Shown here in pieces: positions 7,791-15,689 of a stretch of 46,265 bases of DNA. The translations under genes and the position numbers were made by a program. The first letter of the stretch is position 1; the number at the start of each line of letters is the position of its first letter. Source of the DNA: an uncultured Prevotellaceae bacterium (GTDB lineage Bacteria > Bacteroidota > Bacteroidia > Bacteroidales > Bacteroidaceae); assembly GCA_900318775.1 (NCBI GenBank), contig ONLY01000023.1:1-46265 (forward strand), read 5' to 3'. The notes beneath the pieces were generated by a model. The model worked only from the letters and a program-made list of their open reading frames with translations. It did not search any database and was not told the DNA's origin.

Positions 7791-8320
7791 TGGAACAATT
7801 TGAAGACCAACTGCATCAGGACTTGCATCAGTTTCTCCTCTCTATTGAGGAAGTGGATAAGCATCTGCCTGAGTGTATCGATGTGGAAGAGAAGTGGGAA
7901 GATATGGCCAGAGCCTACATTCCTGACGGCATCAGAGAGTTTAACAGTTTTCCGTCGGCATCGCTTGGCTGGATGATGTATCTCGGCATGGCTGTGGCGC
8001 AGTTGTGGGATTTGGAGTGGGCGACCTTCTCCAAGATGGACGACCTCTACGTTCACTTGCGCGACAAGCGGGGCTATGACTGTATGGATGAATACATCCG
8101 TGAGGAAGTGCTGGCGCTAAGTGGCGAGGCTTATTCGTCCTTGGAAAAACTTGTGGGTGAATGTGCATCCCGTGTCTATAACGCGCTTCGCCACCAAGCC
8201 ATTGAGCCCGGAACCAGAGAGGCGTTCAATGCCTACGTCTCCTGCTTGCATCAGCTTTATCTGTTTGGAGCCGCTGTGCAACTGAAGCGGTTGGGGTATC
8301 ACATGACAAAAATGAGTTGA
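7790..8320 (+). CDS. conserved hypothetical helical protein
   Basis: 176 aa, acidic, almost entirely helical by eye, with no export signal. Conspicuous segments are 'PDGIREFNSFPSASLGWMMYLGMAVAQLWD' (a hydrophobic central helix too polar at its ends to be a clear membrane span) and 'RDKRGYDCMDEYI'. It is coupled by a one-base overlap to the preceding 81-aa gene and lies one base before the methyltransferase start. I cannot assign a function; co-transcription suggests it works with the 81-aa protein. Confidence 0.65.
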   Translation: MEQFEDQLHQDLHQFLLSIEEVDKHLPECIDVEEKWEDMARAYIPDGIREFNSFPSASLGWMMYLGMAVAQLWDLEWATFSKMDDLYVHLRDKRGYDCMDEYIREEVLALSGEAYSSLEKLVGECASRVYNALRHQAIEPGTREAFNAYVSCLHQLYLFGAAVQLKRLGYHMTKMS

Positions 8321-8321
8321 A

Positions 8322-9044
8322 ATGGATATCAAGAAGGATCCAATGGGAAGAGCCATCGCCGACTATCACAGGACGGGAAAGGCTGGCCGACTTCGCGTGT
8401 TCTCTCCGATGTTTGAGGAGGACGAGATTCCTGTGCAGACGCTTTTCCGTAACTATCAGGAAATGCCAGAGACGGAGCAAAAAGCGCTTGGCATGGTCAA
8501 TGGGAAGACGCTTGATGTGGGAGCTGGCTCTGGTTGCCATTCACTGGTTCTCCAGCAGCGAGGCGTGGATGTGACTGCCGTTGACATTTCTCCTCTGTCC
8601 GTAGAGACGATGAGGAAGCGTGGCGTCAAGAACGTGTTAGAACAAGACTTCTTTGCGTTGGATGAACCCTATGACACCATTTTGATGCTGATGAACGGCA
8701 TTGGCATAGTGGGCACATTAGAACGTATGCCCGATTTTTTCCGCCACCTCGACAGGATTCTTGCTCCAGGAGGCCAACTGCTGTGTGACTCGTCGGACAT
8801 CAGCTATGTGTTTGAGGACGAGGATGGCAACATCGAATATCCCGAAGATATGGCCTATTATGGTGAACTGAACTACACGATGCAGTACAAGAATATCATG
8901 GGCGCAGCCTTCGACTGGCTATATGTGGATGCCGATACGCTAGCACGGATAGCTGCAGAGAATGGATACATCGTTGAAGTGATTGCAGAAGGCGAACACT
9001 ACGACTATCTGGCACGGATAACAAAGAATATCGAGAACAATTAA
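8322..9044 (+). CDS. class I SAM-dependent methyltransferase
   Basis: 240 aa. SAM-binding motif I is clear (L-D-V-G-A-G-S-G-C-H-S-L-V-L), followed by the acidic ribose-binding position in 'VTAVDISPLSVETM' and motif IV-like 'YDTILMLMNGIGIVGTLERM'. The N-terminal ~60 residues ('DPMGRAIADYHRTGKAGRLRV', key residues D-P-x-G-x-A-I-x-D-Y) are a substrate-specific cap found in a Bacteroidetes methyltransferase group. It presumably modifies a small molecule; nothing in the sequence points to RNA or protein. It is last in the operon starting at 7348, with a strong terminator at its stop codon. Confidence 0.88.
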   Translation: MDIKKDPMGRAIADYHRTGKAGRLRVFSPMFEEDEIPVQTLFRNYQEMPETEQKALGMVNGKTLDVGAGSGCHSLVLQQRGVDVTAVDISPLSVETMRKRGVKNVLEQDFFALDEPYDTILMLMNGIGIVGTLERMPDFFRHLDRILAPGGQLLCDSSDISYVFEDEDGNIEYPEDMAYYGELNYTMQYKNIMGAAFDWLYVDADTLARIAAENGYIVEVIAEGEHYDYLARITKNIENN

Positions 9045-9089
9045 AAAACGCAGAAGACTTCACTTCGTTCGCGAGGTCTTCTGCGTTTT
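9043..9089. terminator. bidirectional intrinsic terminator
   Basis: AAAACGCAGAAGAC and GTCTTCTGCGTTTT (ending at 9058 and 9089) form a perfect stem flanked by A and T runs, so it can act on both strands. It lies between the convergent methyltransferase and cyclophilin genes. Confidence 0.88.
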
Positions 9090-9123
9090 CCAATTCTTAG
9101 TAATTATTATCGAAAGAAGAGGC

Positions 9124-9852
9124 TTAGTCAATGAGCACCAGCTTCATTTCAATGTCGTCTACAGGCCTATCTCCGCGTCCTGTGGCTGAGCTCTGAATCA
9201 TTTCCACCACATCCAGTCCCTCTTCCACTTCGCCAAATACGGTATATTGGCCATCAAGGTGGGGAGTACCTCCGAGGGTGGAGTAAATCTTCATCTGTTC
9301 GTCCGTCAGTCCTGTCTTGCCGACTTTGTTCTCTGCTTCTGCTACCAGCTTCTCTTGCAAGGCTTGAAGTCCGTCACGGTTCCTGTCGCGGCGCATCTGC
9401 ATAATCTCGTCGCGATGCTCAGCCACAAGCCAGTTGAATGCGCTTTTCACTTTCTGCATCCTCAGCTGCTTAGAGAACTGGTGCAGTTGACTTTCGTTAT
9501 AGACCTGCCCCCAGACGATGTAGAACTGTGAGCCGCTGCTGCGACGTTCTGGGTTTACTTCGTCACCTTGTCTTGCTGCCGCCAAAGCTCCCCGTTTGTG
9601 GAATAGGTCGTCTTTTATTTCTGCCTCCAGCGTGTAGCTGGGGCCTCCCACACCCAGCATCTTGCCTGCAGGGGCCCCCTTAGAGTCGGGATCACCGCCT
9701 TGAATCATGAAGCCCTTGATGACACGATGGAACAGCGTGCCGTCATAGTATCCTTCCTTCACCAGCTTGATGAAATTGTCACGGTGGATAGGAGTCTCGT
9801 CGTACAGGCGAACCACGATGTCGCCCAGCATGGTCTGTATCTTTACTTTCAT
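9124..9852 (-). CDS. cyclophilin-type peptidyl-prolyl isomerase
   Basis: 242 aa from the ATG at 9852; a start further upstream would cross the palindrome and promoter. The cyclophilin core is obvious: 'FHRVIKGFMIQGGD' (with the catalytic Arg after Phe-His), 'GSQFYIVWGQ' and 'LDGQYTVFGEVEEGLDVV'. An insert of roughly 70 residues rich in K, R and E separates 'QFYIV' from 'PHLDGQYTVFG'; such inserts are common in Bacteroidales homologues. No signal peptide is seen, so it is cytoplasmic. It catalyses cis/trans isomerisation of X-Pro bonds during protein folding. Confidence 0.92.
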   Translation of the reverse strand: MKVKIQTMLGDIVVRLYDETPIHRDNFIKLVKEGYYDGTLFHRVIKGFMIQGGDPDSKGAPAGKMLGVGGPSYTLEAEIKDDLFHKRGALAAARQGDEVNPERRSSGSQFYIVWGQVYNESQLHQFSKQLRMQKVKSAFNWLVAEHRDEIMQMRRDRNRDGLQALQEKLVAEAENKVGKTGLTDEQMKIYSTLGGTPHLDGQYTVFGEVEEGLDVVEMIQSSATGRGDRPVDDIEMKLVLID

Positions 9853-9882
9853 GTCTAATTGAGTTTTTGTTGCTGCTTTTTG

Positions 9883-9926
9883 CCGCATTTGAAATGCGGA
9901 CTTGTCGGAATATGACTGCAAATGTA
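9883..9926 (-). promoter_or_regulatory. cyclophilin promoter with a perfect palindrome in the leader
   Basis: On the minus strand TACATTTG (9919-9926) fits the -7 consensus. Downstream of it, between the expected start of transcription and the start codon, lies CCGCATTTGAAATGCGG (9883-9899), two perfect 8-bp arms around a single central base. This could be a repressor operator; the one-base centre leaves no loop for a stable RNA hairpin of full length. Confidence 0.5.
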
Positions 9927-9948
9927 AAGATAATTCCTTGATTATTCA

Positions 9949-9956
9949 TAACTTTG
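9949..9956 (+). promoter_or_regulatory. -7 box of the HAD hydrolase gene
   Basis: TAACTTTG fits the Bacteroidetes -7 consensus and lies 28 bp before the ATG at 9985. No clear -33 TTG at the standard spacing was found. Confidence 0.45.
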
Positions 9957-9984
9957 CACGTTATTTCAATGATTTACATACAAG

Positions 9985-10800
9985 ATGATGTTGAGCGACA
10001 AGATGAATGACACTAAAAAGGCATATGCTTTGTTCTTCGATATTGATGGTACGTTAGTGAGTTTTAAGTCTCACGAGATACCTGCTTCTACTGTTATTGC
10101 TCTGACTCAAGCCAAGGCTAACGGGTCAAGGGTCTATATCGCAACGGGGCGCCCGCCTCTGATTATCACGAACCTGAAAGCAATCGAACACCTGATTGAT
10201 GGCTATGTTACCACAAACGGGGCTTTGTGTTATGTGGGTGACGAACTGGTGTGCTGCCAGCCCATCCCTAAGCAGGACGTGTTGACCTGCGTGGAAGATG
10301 CGAAAGCGAAGGGCTATAGCCTCATTGTGGTGGGGCGCAAGGATGTGGCTGTATTTGACCCCATGGGAGATGTGGAGCGTATCTTCCACCAGATGTTGGC
10401 AGTGAACGAATTGGCACAAGCAGCGCCACTGGACGTTGTGCTTCAGCAAGATGTCCTCCAACTGACTCCTTTTATCTCGCCTGGTTATGAGCAAGAACTG
10501 CTGACTCGTATGCCACAATGTGTATCAGGACGTTGGCATCCAGATTTCACTGATATTACAGCCAATGGCGCAGATAAGGGTAAGGGTATCCTGGCCATGG
10601 CTCACCATGAGAATTTTGACCCACAGCGCACCATTGCCTTCGGTGACGGCGGCAACGACACCTCAATGATTCTTCAGGCTGGTATCGGAATAGCGATGGG
10701 CAACGCTTTGGAGGAACTGAAGAAGCAGGCAGATTATGTGACCACCGCTGTAGATGACGACGGTATTCTCAATGCCTTAAAGCATTTTAACGTGATATAA
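9985..10800 (+). CDS. HAD-superfamily Cof-type phosphatase
   Basis: 271 aa (265 if translation starts at the third ATG, 10003, which gives the usual short lead to the first motif). HAD motif I is 'FFDIDGTLVS' with the nucleophilic Asp. Motif II is the Thr in 'IATGRPP', the conserved Lys is in 'ADKGKGI', and motif IV is 'FGDGGNDTSM'. The C2 cap between motifs II and III places it in the Cof/YbjI group, which dephosphorylates sugar phosphates or cofactors in the cytoplasm. It is probably first in a co-directional run, 12 bp before the esterase gene. Confidence 0.9.
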   Translation: MMLSDKMNDTKKAYALFFDIDGTLVSFKSHEIPASTVIALTQAKANGSRVYIATGRPPLIITNLKAIEHLIDGYVTTNGALCYVGDELVCCQPIPKQDVLTCVEDAKAKGYSLIVVGRKDVAVFDPMGDVERIFHQMLAVNELAQAAPLDVVLQQDVLQLTPFISPGYEQELLTRMPQCVSGRWHPDFTDITANGADKGKGILAMAHHENFDPQRTIAFGDGGNDTSMILQAGIGIAMGNALEELKKQADYVTTAVDDDGILNALKHFNVI

Positions 10801-10812
10801 AGATATGATTAA

Positions 10813-11625
10813 ATGATGAAGAAGATATTGTTCCTTCACGGTTTCTTTGCCAGTGGCCAGTGCGTTCCTGCTTTGGCATTGTGCGAGTCCTTTGAGGGAC
10901 GTGCGCAGGTGATTGCGCCCGACCTGCCGCTGCATCCAGGGGAGGCTCTCGAATTGGTTCGTGAGTTGATTGACCGTGAAAGGCCCGACCTCTTGGTGGG
11001 CAACAGCTGTGGCGCATTTTATGCTCAGATGCTGGCTCCTGTTGTGGGAATACCTGCCTTGCTCGGGAATCCACATTTCCGGATGACGGAGTTTCTGAAA
11101 GAGCGGATAGGAGAGCATACATATAAATCACCCCGGAGGGATGGAAACCAGAACTTCGTCATTAATGAGGCCTTGATACAAGAGTTTGCTGAGTTGGAAA
11201 ACGTTCAGTTCAACTACTGCAATCCGTACTACAGGGACCGCGTCAGGGGATTATTCGGTGAACAGGACACTTTGGCGCACTTCGAGCCACTCTTCCTGGA
11301 GCATTATAACCAGTCGTTCCACTTTCCAGGCGGTCACACTCCTACAGACGAAGAAGTCCGTACGTGGTATGTGCCTTTGGCGGAGAAAATGTTAATGGAA
11401 TGCCCTTTGCCCGAAGACGGCATTCGATATTTCATGCATTTCAAAGGAGGCCATTACCGTTATGTGCGCACGGCCTTCGACTCTGAAACCAAGGAACGGA
11501 TGGTCGTATATCAAGCTCTTTACGGTGACGAGCTATACTGGGTGCGCCCTGAGAAAATGTTCTTTGAAACCATTGAGCGTGAAGGGCATCGTTTCCCAAG
11601 ATTTACAGAGATGGATCGAGGCTGA
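10813..11625 (+). CDS. YqiA-like esterase fused to a DUF1653 domain
   Basis: 270 aa. Residues 1 to about 190 are an alpha/beta hydrolase of the YqiA/YcfP (UPF0227) type: 'ILFLHGFFAS' provides the oxyanion side, 'LLVGNSCGAFYAQML' the nucleophile elbow (G-N-S-C-G), and 'FPGGHTPTDEE' the probable catalytic His. The remaining ~65 residues, from 'IRYFMHFKGGHYRYV' through 'MVVYQALYGDELYWVRPEKM' to 'RFPRF', match DUF1653, normally a free-standing small protein. YqiA enzymes hydrolyse short-chain acyl esters. DUF1653 function is unknown. The fused form may be standard in this genus. Confidence 0.82.
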   Translation: MMKKILFLHGFFASGQCVPALALCESFEGRAQVIAPDLPLHPGEALELVRELIDRERPDLLVGNSCGAFYAQMLAPVVGIPALLGNPHFRMTEFLKERIGEHTYKSPRRDGNQNFVINEALIQEFAELENVQFNYCNPYYRDRVRGLFGEQDTLAHFEPLFLEHYNQSFHFPGGHTPTDEEVRTWYVPLAEKMLMECPLPEDGIRYFMHFKGGHYRYVRTAFDSETKERMVVYQALYGDELYWVRPEKMFFETIEREGHRFPRFTEMDRG

Positions 11626-11688
11626 CGCTGTCGAATGCAAGATGTGGAAGATGAAATTTATTATAACTTTCGAAAGTGAAGTAAACCA

Positions 11689-12396
11689 ATGAGTGATCAA
11701 CAAAAAGTAATTGTAGTGACAGGAGGCGCACAAGGTATAGGACAGTGCATCGCTGAAGAGTTCCGAAAGGCTGGAGCTAATGTGTGTGTGATAGACAAAC
11801 AGCAGGGCAATCACTTTGTGGGTGACTTAGCTAACAAACAAGTGCTTGAAGAGTTCGCAAAAGATGTGATTGAGAAATATGGCCATGTGGATTGCCTCAT
11901 CAATAACGCACTCCCTTTGATGAAAGGCATCACGGAGTGCAGCTATGAGGAGTTTCAGTATGCTCTGAACGTGGGTGTGACAGCTCCGTTCTATCTTGCC
12001 AAGCTCTTTGCTCCGCACTTCTCTAAAGGGGCTGCTATCGTCAATATCTCATCTTCACGCGACCGCATGAGCCAGCCACAGACGGAAAGTTACACTGCAG
12101 CAAAAGGAGGCATCGCAGCGCTGACGCACGCCTTGGCAGTTAGTCTTGCAGGAAAAGTGCGCGTGAACAGCATTTCGCCAGGGTGGATAAATACTGCTGG
12201 CACCGTCCTTGAAGGTCCCGATGCTGTTCAACAGCCTGCAGGACGTGTGGGTCATCCTATGGACATCGCCAATATGGTGCTATATCTCTGTTCCGACAAG
12301 GCTGGTTTCATCACGGGTGAGAACATCTGCATCGATGGCGGAATGACTCGTCAGATGATTTATCATGGAGACAACGGCTGGACATTGAACCTCTGA
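11689..12396 (+). CDS. short-chain dehydrogenase/reductase
   Basis: 235 aa. Classical SDR: the NAD(P)-binding 'TGGAQGIGQ' (TGxxxGxG), a 'NNA' element in 'CLINNALPL', the catalytic Ser in 'IVNISSSRD', and Y-T-A-A-K as the catalytic Y-x-x-x-K, followed by 'RVNSISPGWI'. The residue after NNA is Leu instead of the usual Gly. The length matches a minimal SDR without extra domains. The substrate cannot be read from the sequence. It lies in a co-directional run with other small redox proteins. Confidence 0.9.
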   Translation: MSDQQKVIVVTGGAQGIGQCIAEEFRKAGANVCVIDKQQGNHFVGDLANKQVLEEFAKDVIEKYGHVDCLINNALPLMKGITECSYEEFQYALNVGVTAPFYLAKLFAPHFSKGAAIVNISSSRDRMSQPQTESYTAAKGGIAALTHALAVSLAGKVRVNSISPGWINTAGTVLEGPDAVQQPAGRVGHPMDIANMVLYLCSDKAGFITGENICIDGGMTRQMIYHGDNGWTLNL

Positions 12397-12415
12397 TTGA
12401 AACGTGAAAGTTGAA

Positions 12416-12685
12416 ATGGCAACGATTCAATACATCATTTGCTATATCGCAGTTGTCAACACAATTGCCTTCTTTATCTACGGAATTGACAAGTGGAAGG
12501 CAAAACGTTCCAGATGGCGCATTTCTGAAGCAACGCTATTAGGCATGGCTGTCATCGGAGGAAGTGTGGGTGCATGGATGGGCATGAAAGTGTGGCACCA
12601 TAAGACGCTGCATAAGAAGTTTAAGTATGGAGTCCCATTGATATTCATTGCTCAGATGGCTCTGCTGTTCCTCTGTTTACGATGA
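12416..12685 (+). CDS. DUF1294 membrane protein
   Basis: 89 aa from the ATG at 12416; a GTG at 12404 would add four residues. The DUF1294 signature is visible as 'FFIYGIDKWKAKRSRWRISE' followed by 'GGSVGAWMGMKVWHHKT', with hydrophobic segments at residues ~3-20, ~38-55 and ~70-87. It is a small inner-membrane protein of unknown function. Its last four bases overlap the start of the metallo-hydrolase gene (ATGA). Confidence 0.85.
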   Translation: MATIQYIICYIAVVNTIAFFIYGIDKWKAKRSRWRISEATLLGMAVIGGSVGAWMGMKVWHHKTLHKKFKYGVPLIFIAQMALLFLCLR

Positions 12686-13446
12686 AAAAGAAAATGAAAC
12701 TGACATATATCTTCCATAGCGGTTTTGTACTTGAGACAGAACAGGCTATCTTGGTGTTTGACTATTGGATGGATCCCTGTTCCGTGATGGAAGGCGTGTT
12801 GCGTAGCGAGAAGCCTCTTTATGTATTCTCCAGTCACTTTCACGAAGACCACTTCACAAGAGAAATCTTCGAGTGGAGGAAGCAGAAGGAGAATATCACC
12901 TATATCCTGAGCAAGGATATACTTAGGCATAGAAGAGCCAATAAGGAAGAAGCCGATGCTTGGTTAGCCAAAGGTGCCTCGTGGTCAGACGAACTTGTTT
13001 CCGTCAAAGCATTAGGCAGCACGGACATTGGTGTTTCATGGGTTGTAGAAATAGAGGGCAAACGTATTTTCCATGCAGGTGACTTGAACAACTGGTATGC
13101 AAGATTCCTGCCCGAAGCAGTGCCAGGACAAACTATCTACAGTGAGGAGTTTGAAGAAGATATTGACCCGATAGCCCATGAAAAGCAATACTTGGGTGAA
13201 CTGAAGGACATTCGCAAGGTGGCAGACGGTTTTGACATCGTGATATTTCCTGTAGACAGTCGCATTGGTAATGGATATACGCTTGGTGGTCGCCAGTTCA
13301 TTGAGCGTTTCAAAGTGGGATTGTTTGTTCCCATGCATTTTGTTGCTGGAGGCTTCAAGAGCGCATGGCGAATGGAAGAGTATACAAATGAAAAGAACAT
13401 TCCCTTCTGGAAGATTTCCAAAGAGGGAGAAACGATAGAACTATGA
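12682..13446 (+). CDS. metallo-beta-lactamase-fold hydrolase
   Basis: 254 aa. The metal-binding H-x-H-x-D-H is present as 'SSHFHEDHF', and further ligands are likely in 'IFHAGDLNNW' (H-x-G-D) and 'FVPMHFVAG'. The form resembles the UlaG-like/RNase Z-related 'beta-lactamase-like' hydrolases, with a short N-terminal strand 'LTYIFHSGFVLE'. No signal peptide is present, so it acts in the cytoplasm on an unknown phosphodiester or thioester. It overlaps both neighbours by four bases, indicating translational coupling. Confidence 0.88.
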   Translation: MKKKMKLTYIFHSGFVLETEQAILVFDYWMDPCSVMEGVLRSEKPLYVFSSHFHEDHFTREIFEWRKQKENITYILSKDILRHRRANKEEADAWLAKGASWSDELVSVKALGSTDIGVSWVVEIEGKRIFHAGDLNNWYARFLPEAVPGQTIYSEEFEEDIDPIAHEKQYLGELKDIRKVADGFDIVIFPVDSRIGNGYTLGGRQFIERFKVGLFVPMHFVAGGFKSAWRMEEYTNEKNIPFWKISKEGETIEL

Positions 13447-13976
13447 ATATATTGATTCTTTCAGGAAGTCCCAGAAAGGGAGGAAATACCGACCAGCTGG
13501 TGGAGGCATTCGCCAAGGGAGCCTCGCCCAAGCACCATGTCGAGGTGGTTTCCGTACACAATGCTAAAGTTTCTCCATGCATGGGATGCAATGCTTGCTT
13601 CAAAAGCAAAGAGAGTGTATGTGTACAAAAGGACGACATGGCACTTGTTTACGAGAAGATGGCAGATGCAGACATGCTGGTGATAGCATCTCCCGTATAT
13701 TTCTATGGCTTGAGCGCACAGCTGAAGGCTGTCATAGATCGTTTTCACAACCCCATCAGAGATACATTCCATGTCAAGAAGATGGCGCTTCTACTTGTGG
13801 GTGCAGCTACACTTCCAGAGTTGTTCGACAGCATTCTCGCTCAATACAGGCTGTGCCTGAACTTTTTCAAACTGGAGGATGCGGGCCATGTGCTGGTTCG
13901 GGGAGCTAAAGACAAGGGAGATGTCTGCAATACAGATGCTTTGGATGAAGCATTTAGGCTTGGGCAAGAGGTATAA
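13443..13976 (+). CDS. iron-sulfur flavoprotein / NADPH-dependent FMN reductase family
   Basis: 177 aa. The flavodoxin-like phosphate-binding loop is 'ILSGSPRKGGNTDQL'. It is followed by a compact cysteine set, C-x2-C-x2-C and then a further Cys, in 'PCMGCNACFKSKESVCVQ', the arrangement of Isf-type iron-sulfur flavoproteins. 'ASPVYFYGLSAQLKAVIDRF' is the second flavin-contact region. It transfers electrons from ferredoxin or NADPH to acceptors such as oxygen species or small carbonyls. It is coupled to the metallo-hydrolase gene by a 4-bp overlap and followed by a ferritin-like gene, suggesting an oxidative-stress theme. Confidence 0.85.
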   Translation: MNILILSGSPRKGGNTDQLVEAFAKGASPKHHVEVVSVHNAKVSPCMGCNACFKSKESVCVQKDDMALVYEKMADADMLVIASPVYFYGLSAQLKAVIDRFHNPIRDTFHVKKMALLLVGAATLPELFDSILAQYRLCLNFFKLEDAGHVLVRGAKDKGDVCNTDALDEAFRLGQEV

Positions 13977-14020
13977 CTTAGTCTGCAGAAGTTAACTACA
14001 AACTTGAATCATTGAATAGT

Positions 14021-14419
14021 ATGACAAAAGAGCAATTAAAAGAACTGCTGCGTAGCCAGCAAGGTGAACTGAATGCGGTGCTGATGTATCAGGCACTAGC
14101 CAAAGTGGTGAAAATAGAAAAGGAACGTGAAACCTTTCTGCAACTGGCAAAAGAGGAGGGGAGGCATGCCAGCGTGTTTCATGCTTACACGAAGGAGGCC
14201 TTGAAACCCAAGAAGACCATGGCTCGCATCATGCCAGTGCTGTATTATTTGTTAGGCAAGAAGCGTCTCTATAAGATAATTGCCAAAGGCGAGTATGACG
14301 CAGCTATTGGCTATGAGCATTTGATAGCGGAGTTTCCGGAAGTGGAAAGTGTGAAGAATGACGAGAAACGGCATGGAGATATCGTGTCTGGATTGTTGAA
14401 CAGACTTTCAAAAGAATAA
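14021..14419 (+). CDS. ferritin-like diiron protein (rubrerythrin-related)
   Basis: 132 aa from the ATG at 14021 (an in-frame TTG at 14012 is less likely). It is a four-helix bundle with the spaced carboxylate and histidine ligands expected of a diiron site: E in 'QQGELNAVLMYQ', E-E-x-x-H in 'AKEEGRHASVF', E in 'AKGEYDAAIGYE' and D-E-x-x-H in 'NDEKRHG'. No rubredoxin Cys4 domain is attached. Such proteins typically reduce peroxide or bind iron. A hydrophobic stretch 'MPVLYYLLG' lies between the helix pairs but is too short to span a membrane. Confidence 0.78.
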   Translation: MTKEQLKELLRSQQGELNAVLMYQALAKVVKIEKERETFLQLAKEEGRHASVFHAYTKEALKPKKTMARIMPVLYYLLGKKRLYKIIAKGEYDAAIGYEHLIAEFPEVESVKNDEKRHGDIVSGLLNRLSKE

Positions 14420-14425
14420 TTACAA

Positions 14426-14824
14426 ATGTCAAAACGGGAATACATACAGGCCAACAAGGAATGGCTGGCAACGAAAGCCAAAGAGGACGGCATACAAGCT
14501 TTGCCTTATGGCATCTATTACAAAGTGCTGAATGAAGGAAGTAAAAATAGCCCCAAGCCAACAGTCCGCAGCATCATTACGGCTCATTATACGGGCTGGA
14601 CCATTGATGGTAAGCAGTTTGACAGCAGCCGTGGTGGTGTACCACTGGCATGTCGCTTGAGCGACCTCATTGAAGGATGGGTTATCGCCATTCAGCAGAT
14701 GCATATCGGTGACAAATGGGAACTCTACATCCCTGCAGAAATGGGGTATGGCAAGTTTTCCCAGCCCGGCATACCAGGCGGTTCGACGCTCATCTTTGAA
14801 ATAGAGTTATTAGGGGTGGCGTAA
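14426..14824 (+). CDS. FKBP-type peptidyl-prolyl isomerase
   Basis: 132 aa. A short helical N-terminus is followed by an FKBP domain: 'ITAHYTGWTIDGKQFDSS' (V-x-Y-x-G-x-x-x-D-G-x-x-F-D-S), then 'LIEGWVIAIQQMHIGDKWEL' and 'IPAEMGYG', ending 'GGSTLIFEIELLGV'. No signal peptide, so it is cytoplasmic. It is the last gene of the co-directional run and is followed by a hairpin. Confidence 0.92.
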   Translation: MSKREYIQANKEWLATKAKEDGIQALPYGIYYKVLNEGSKNSPKPTVRSIITAHYTGWTIDGKQFDSSRGGVPLACRLSDLIEGWVIAIQQMHIGDKWELYIPAEMGYGKFSQPGIPGGSTLIFEIELLGVA

Positions 14825-14858
14825 ATAGCGCCGCACCGATTGGTGTGGTTGGTGTTAT

Positions 14859-14906
14859 GAAGTGCCACCAGGGAGATACTTACAACCTCGGGGGCACTTC
14901 TTGTTT
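14859..14906 (+). terminator. probable terminator after the FKBP gene
   Basis: GAAGTGCC (14859-14866) and GGCACTTC (14893-14900) form an 8-bp stem with a large loop and a weak TTGTTT tail. It separates convergent genes. Confidence 0.55.
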
Positions 14907-14924
14907 CATACCAATTCCATGTGG

Positions 14925-15125
14925 CTATACCTTCGTGAATCTGTAAACTACCCATGTGGGCACGATGACCAAGAGCAATAAGATAAGCTCTACCAATGCA
15001 TAGGACCCGACAAAGTCCACCAGCGTCTGAAATTTCAGCACGCCATCTACCAGAAAGACTAGAAAGGCAAACCAGCAGAGGAAGAAGATGGCTGCATACT
15101 TGATTTTTCGTTTTTTCTGTTTCAT
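14925..15125 (-). CDS. small two-span membrane protein
   Basis: 66 aa. A basic N-terminus (MKQKKRKIKY) is followed by two hydrophobic segments at about residues 10-30 and 40-60, separated by a short polar loop, ending with a basic 'YRFTKV'. By the positive-inside rule both termini would face the cytoplasm. No family is recognised. It stands alone between a convergent FKBP gene and an upstream gap (15126-15263) in which I see nothing specific. Confidence 0.6.
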   Translation of the reverse strand: MKQKKRKIKYAAIFFLCWFAFLVFLVDGVLKFQTLVDFVGSYALVELILLLLVIVPTWVVYRFTKV

Positions 15126-15263
15126 GTTGTTGATAGGAATTTAAGAGTAGTTCTTGTCGTAGCCAACCACAAACACATAATGTATTGGAACATATTATGC
15201 CTTTTTTACCGAAGCGATGAATTTTGTAGTTTCGCCAACACCTCCACTATTTTTAGATAATCC

Positions 15264-15689
15264 CTAATATGATTTTCTTAGTTTCTTCATCGCCTCTGTG
15301 GATAAGTCATGTGCTTCAATTAGCAGAGGACTTTTATGGTATTTTACAATTGAGATGCTGACAGAATGATGCCGCAGCTTCGCCTCGATACATTGCTCAA
15401 TGAGGTCAGGATTGGCAGACTTGGGGGTAGGGGACTTGTCGAAGTTCTGAATGTAGGCCGCATTTGTGAGGAATACGATGTCAGAGCCATCAGGCAGTTC
15501 ATTCATCACCTTCACCATAAGCGCGAGTATCATGCGGAACTCCGTGGTGTGAAAGTCAGCAATCACATCTCTGCCCAGCATTTTCCCGTCTTTCTCTATC
15601 ACAACAGCTGCACCACCAGCGCGTTCCTTGTGTCCGTAGTCACAGGAACCACCAATCCATGCATAATATGTCTCTGTGTCCTGTGTCAT
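15264..15689 (-). CDS. RNase H-fold protein lacking two catalytic aspartates
   Basis: 141 aa from the ATG at 15689, chosen because AGGAGAA lies just upstream and because it overlaps the previous stop (ATGA). The layout follows RNase HI: 'AWIGGSCDYGHKERAGGAAVV' parallels the first two strands (T-D-G-S-C in the enzyme), 'TTEFRMILALMVKVMNEL' the helix with the catalytic Glu (E50 here), 'IVFLTNAAYIQNF' the next strand and 'EAHDLS' the last acidic site. The first catalytic Asp is Gly (G13) and the third is Asn (N76), so nuclease activity is doubtful. It may bind RNA:DNA hybrids or act structurally. This is my reading by eye; the alignment should be tested. Confidence 0.68.
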   Translation of the reverse strand: MTQDTETYYAWIGGSCDYGHKERAGGAAVVIEKDGKMLGRDVIADFHTTEFRMILALMVKVMNELPDGSDIVFLTNAAYIQNFDKSPTPKSANPDLIEQCIEAKLRHHSVSISIVKYHKSPLLIEAHDLSTEAMKKLRKSY

